Positions 6,929-9,908 of a stretch of DNA of 9,908 bases are shown here, in pieces. The notes under the pieces were generated by a model. The model saw only the letters and a list, made by a program, of their open reading frames with translations. It was not told where the DNA came from and made no database searches. Position 1 is the stretch's first letter. Every line of letters starts with the position of its first letter. The position numbers were made by a program, and so were the translations under genes. The stretch lies in contig CAMZKI010000169.1 of the NCBI GenBank assembly GCA_947311125.1, positions 1-9,908 of the forward strand, written 5' to 3'. The stretch is from an uncultured Chlorobiota bacterium. GTDB lineage: Bacteria > Bacteroidota > Bacteroidia > Bacteroidales > JAADGE01.

Positions 6929-9769
6929 TTATTTGTTTTTAAGCTTTTCTTCCAACAACTTAAGTTTTTCAGCCTTTTTCATAAGTTCTGTATTGTCGAA
7001 ACCGACAAGCAAAATTTTAATTACTTTACCGTCAGAGTTTTTTATCGGAGTGTATGTACCCTGTATAAAAAGCACTTCTCCTTTTTTGTTAAGAAAGGCA
7101 AAAGTCTCGCTCACGTAATTACCTTCCGTAAGAGACTCCCATGCTTGTTTATATTGGTTTGAATTTGCAAAATCATCCGTGATTAAAATATTATGATGTT
7201 TTCCTGCCAGTTCTTTTTCTGTATATCCGAATATTTCATCAAATTTTTGGTTTGTAAAAATTATTTTCCCTTCTGTATTAAATTCTGCGACAATATTTGT
7301 TCTGTTTATCCCTTCTGCTTTACTTTTTTCGACAGCCTCACTTTCTGCAAGTTCTATGGCTTGTTTTGTAAGTTCTTCTTCTAATTTTAAGGATTGTTCC
7401 TGAAGATGTTTCATTTCTTCTACCTGAAAGAAAAGTTCTGTTTCCCGAGCTTTAAGTTCTTCGGATTTTTTAATCAGGTCCGATGTGTCGAAACCGACAA
7501 GATATATTTTTATTGTTTTCCCTTTATGGTCTTTAATTGCCGTATAGGTTCCCTGTATATAAACTGTCTGATTATTTTTGGCTTTAAAACTAAATGTTCC
7601 GCTTATATGTATTCCTCTTTTCAGTTTTTCCCACCTTTTTGCGTATTCTTCTGTTTTTATAATGTTTTCGGAAACCAAAATATCGTGTTTTAGCTTTTCT
7701 ATTTCTGTTTTTTTGTACCCGAATGTTTTTTCAAAAATATGATTTACGTTAAGGATGTTTCTTTCAAGGTCAAATTCGGCAACGATATTTGTTTGATTTA
7801 TACCCTCAAGCCAGCTGTTTGTTTCTGCTTCTTTTTCTGCGATTTCATCTATTTTTTTAGCAAGTTCTTTTCTTTGTTTCATCGCACTTTCAACGGCAGA
7901 TTGTAATGTCTTTTCGTTTGCTTTAAGCATTTCGTTTGTATTTTCAAGAATGTGCTGCTTGCGTTCAGCTTCTTTATGGGCTTTTTCAACCTCTTCAAGT
8001 GTTTTTCTCAGTTGCTTTTCTCTTTCTTTAAGTTCTGTTTCCAATTTCTTGGATTCACTTAAATCACTTGCAATTGAAAGAATATAAAGTATCTTACCGG
8101 AATCGTCAATTATCGGAGCATAAACAGCTGCAAACCAAAATTCTTTATCATTTATTGTAATATGTTCATTACGTTGAACATTTTGTCCGTTTATTAAACG
8201 TTGCCAAAATTCATTGAATTCCTGTTCTGTTTCCGTGTGAATAAAATCCTTCAGCTTTATACCCGTTAATGTATTTTCATCAACTCCTAACAATTCAATA
8301 AGCCCTCTGTTTACTGAAGTAATATTTCCGTTTAAGTCTATTTCGCTGACAAGAGATGAGGTGTCAATAGCAGCCAGAATACTTGCCATTTGTGCTGCTT
8401 TTTGAGCAGAGTCTTCTTGTGCTTGTTGCAACTCCTCAAAATTTTGTCTCATTTCTTCTTCCTGAATCTTCATTAATTCTGCTTGTTTTTGCGATTGTTC
8501 AAGAAGTATTGCCGTTCTTTGATTAATTCTTGTTACAGCAAGAGATGATGCAATTGTTTTAGATAATATTTCTACGAAATTTATTTCATGTTGTTTTAAT
8601 TCGTAAAAAGATGCCAACTCAATGACACCGATTATTTCTTCTTCGGTAATCATCGGTACTATAAGCAGGCTTCTCGGAACGGCTTCTCCCAAACCGGACG
8701 TTATTGTTATATACGATTCGGGTATTTCTGTCATATAAACAGTTTTCTTTTCCAAAGCAACCATTCCTACCATTCCTTCTCCGGGGTATATTATTTTTTG
8801 TTTCTTTTTTTCTTTTCCGTATGCATAGGCAGCGGTAAGTTCAAGATACTTATCTTCTTCACCGTCACTAAAAACAAACATTCCGCCTTGATTTGCATTT
8901 ATAAATTTAACAAGTTCGGAAATAACTTTTGATGACATTTCTTGTATATTACCCTGTGTTTGTCGTAAAATATCGTTGAATTTTGTAAGCCCTTCATTTG
9001 TCCATGTTCTTATTTCGTCTTCTTTCTTTCTCTTTTCTTCTAACTCCGCTGTTTTGACAATATTTTCTTTCATTTCGAGTAAAGCATTACCCAAGGCATC
9101 TTTTTCACTCAAGGGCTTATAGTCGATATTATAATTTCCTTTGCCTATTTCTTGTGCAAACTTAGATGTTCTTTCAAGTCCGTCAATTAAGTTATTTGTA
9201 TATTCAGAAATTGAGGCTATTTCATTTTTCCCTTCTACTTTAAGTTTTTCGGAAGGAAAGATTCCCAGACTTAATGGTTTTATATAGTTCTTTATGTCTT
9301 CTAAGGGTTTTACTACCGAGTTTGAAAACCTTTTAAATAATATAATGAAAATAAGACCTATGAGGGTAAAAAATATTATAACTGCAATAATCGCTTGCTT
9401 TTGTGCTGTTTGTTTAACTTCGAATATACTATTGTAAAGACTGTCAATTTCTGAATCTGTATTTTGACTTAGTGTTCTCAATTTCCCCAACAAACCTTCA
9501 TCGTGTCTTTGTCCTGTCAGATTGTTTATTCTTACCAGTGCAGTAAAGTTTGTTTTGTATAGCTGTAAAATCTTATCGAACTCAGAGGCAGGTATTTTTC
9601 GATTTTCTGCCACGGTATCATTCTCAATTGTCGGTTGTGCTTTTAAAAGTTTATTACAAAGCTTCAGAAACTCAGAATAATTTTTTTCATCTCCGGACAA
9701 TATGTAATTATCTGTCAGCAAAATAATTTCTGAAACAGCAGATTTTGTCTGAGGGGGAATATTTAACAC
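6929..9769 (-). CDS. Membrane-bound HAMP-GAF-PAS-PAS-PAS sensor without output domain; N-terminus apparently lost at inverted-repeat junction
   Basis: The frame encodes 946 residues from a GTG at 9769. Residues 1-120 are helical and look periplasmic. A TM helix lies at about 125-145 ('AIIAVIIFFTLIGLIFIILF'), then HAMP-like helices (about 146-240), a GAF domain (about 259-412, with 'YPGEGMVGMVALEKKTVYM' and 'LLIVPMITEEEIIGVIELA') and a coiled coil. Three PAS domains follow at about 462-573, 651-764 and 816-930, joined by charged coiled coils. PAS2 and PAS3 are close copies ('EGINQTNIVAEF' and 'EGINRTNIVAEF'). The protein stops 16 residues after PAS3. I see no histidine-kinase H-box or ATPase, GGDEF/EAL, phosphatase or chemoreceptor hairpin, so its output partner is unknown. 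There is no signal peptide or first TM helix before the periplasmic part, which is abnormal. The GTG straddles the inverted-repeat junction at 9768/9769, so the true protein probably starts further upstream and this start is doubtful. The C-terminal end is intact. Confidence 0.8.
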   Translation of the reverse strand: MLNIPPQTKSAVSEIILLTDNYILSGDEKNYSEFLKLCNKLLKAQPTIENDTVAENRKIPASEFDKILQLYKTNFTALVRINNLTGQRHDEGLLGKLRTLSQNTDSEIDSLYNSIFEVKQTAQKQAIIAVIIFFTLIGLIFIILFKRFSNSVVKPLEDIKNYIKPLSLGIFPSEKLKVEGKNEIASISEYTNNLIDGLERTSKFAQEIGKGNYNIDYKPLSEKDALGNALLEMKENIVKTAELEEKRKKEDEIRTWTNEGLTKFNDILRQTQGNIQEMSSKVISELVKFINANQGGMFVFSDGEEDKYLELTAAYAYGKEKKKQKIIYPGEGMVGMVALEKKTVYMTEIPESYITITSGLGEAVPRSLLIVPMITEEEIIGVIELASFYELKQHEINFVEILSKTIASSLAVTRINQRTAILLEQSQKQAELMKIQEEEMRQNFEELQQAQEDSAQKAAQMASILAAIDTSSLVSEIDLNGNITSVNRGLIELLGVDENTLTGIKLKDFIHTETEQEFNEFWQRLINGQNVQRNEHITINDKEFWFAAVYAPIIDDSGKILYILSIASDLSESKKLETELKEREKQLRKTLEEVEKAHKEAERKQHILENTNEMLKANEKTLQSAVESAMKQRKELAKKIDEIAEKEAETNSWLEGINQTNIVAEFDLERNILNVNHIFEKTFGYKKTEIEKLKHDILVSENIIKTEEYAKRWEKLKRGIHISGTFSFKAKNNQTVYIQGTYTAIKDHKGKTIKIYLVGFDTSDLIKKSEELKARETELFFQVEEMKHLQEQSLKLEEELTKQAIELAESEAVEKSKAEGINRTNIVAEFNTEGKIIFTNQKFDEIFGYTEKELAGKHHNILITDDFANSNQYKQAWESLTEGNYVSETFAFLNKKGEVLFIQGTYTPIKNSDGKVIKILLVGFDNTELMKKAEKLKLLEEKLKNK
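9705..9768 (-). repeat. Left arm of a perfect 64-bp inverted repeat (inside the sensor gene)
   Basis: The reverse complement of 9705-9768 equals 9845-9908 base for base, 64 of 64. This arm encodes sensor residues 2-22 plus two bases of the first codon. The arms diverge exactly at 9769 on this side. Their true length is unknown because the other arm reaches the window end still matching. Confidence 0.97.
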
Positions 9770-9908
9770 ATAAACTTTTTATAAGAGGAAACTTAACTTC
9801 CGGCATAATAGGAGACTTAAAACAAACGGAACAAGAAATTTTAATGTTAAATATTCCCCCTCAGACAAAATCTGCTGTTTCAGAAATTATTTTGCTGACA
9901 GATAATTA
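9769..9908 (+). CDS. Partial opposite-strand copy of the sensor gene, including sequence missing from the minus-strand copy
   Basis: The plus strand is open here for 46 codons plus 2 bases. Codons 1-25 come from the inverted-repeat spacer and read 'RGNLTSGIIGDLKQTEQEIL' just before codon 26, an ATG at 9844. Codons 27-46, from 'LNIPPQTKSAVSEI' onward, are identical to the start of the minus-strand sensor. The spacer peptide is helical and charged, and it runs in frame into the periplasmic helix, so it looks like the authentic upstream part of the sensor. The frame continues backwards through the junction as far as 9727, but that part is antisense to the other copy and not credible as protein. 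No start codon or TM helix is visible, so this is an internal fragment, either of a second copy or of the same gene seen through a fold-back chimera. Initiation at ATG 9844 is possible but unlikely given the coding character upstream. Confidence 0.5.
9845..9908 (+). repeat. Right arm of the perfect inverted repeat, running off the window
   Basis: This arm is identical to the reverse complement of 9705-9768 and separated from it by a 76-nt spacer (9769-9844), with the symmetry centre near 9806. It matches up to the last base, so it probably continues beyond the window. Identity at the nucleotide level, synonymous positions included, argues for a very recent event or an artefact. Confidence 0.97.

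Noticed and set aside
4028..7693. Plus-strand open frames opposite the minus-strand cluster and sensor
   Set aside because: All lie inside confident minus-strand genes and read as Phe/Cys/Tyr-rich strings, the usual reverse complement of lysine-rich AT-rich coding DNA.
9769..9844. An insertion sequence or integron-like element at the inverted repeat
   Set aside because: The 76-nt spacer holds no transposase or recombinase, no target-site duplication is visible, and the arms are sensor coding sequence rather than element ends.

Overview
The window comes from a member of the Bacteroidota. The DNA is AT-rich by eye. The sigma factor is of the ECF type typical of this phylum and the FecR protein ends in a DUF4974-like region. 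Release factor 1 carries the Bacteroidota-style 'CSSGPGGQSVNTTYS' loop, and promoter-like TAnnTTTG elements are present. The genus cannot be told from this sequence. The region is gene-dense and has no RNA gene, CRISPR array or insertion sequence that I can see. The odd length and the two cut ends suggest a whole contig or a contig edge.

Layout from left to right. (1) 1-1224, minus strand: a seven-helix Bax inhibitor-1/YccA-type membrane protein, followed 8 nt later by an NlpC/P60 cell-wall hydrolase lipoprotein cut by the left edge. (2) 1363-2451, plus strand: prfA, divergent from the Bax-inhibitor gene across a short region with one promoter-like element per strand. (3) 2469-6776, minus strand: four co-directional genes, read as a periplasmic carboxypeptidase-regulatory-domain protein, an ECF sigma factor, a FecR-type anti-sigma factor, and a second periplasmic protein. 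The second one is a paralogue of the first with an added STN domain. (4) 6929-9769, minus strand: a large membrane-bound sensor (periplasmic helices, TM, HAMP, GAF, three PAS domains, coiled coils) with no recognisable output domain. (5) 9705-9908: a perfect 64/64 nt inverted repeat around a 76-nt spacer, in which the start of the sensor gene is repeated in the opposite direction up to the window end.

How the genes may work together. The sigma, anti-sigma and STN genes look like a cell-surface signalling cassette. The usual TonB-dependent outer-membrane transducer is missing. In its place is a soluble or periplasmic STN protein whose body matches the gene upstream of the sigma factor. This is the most interesting biology in the window and could be a barrel-less variant of FecI/FecR signalling.

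The right-hand inverted repeat needs care. Read on the plus strand, the spacer runs in frame into the repeated sensor sequence and looks like the missing N-terminal part of the sensor. The minus-strand sensor therefore appears truncated at the repeat junction. A fold-back assembly or amplification chimera is the simplest explanation. A real inverted duplication or an invertible switch is possible but not shown.
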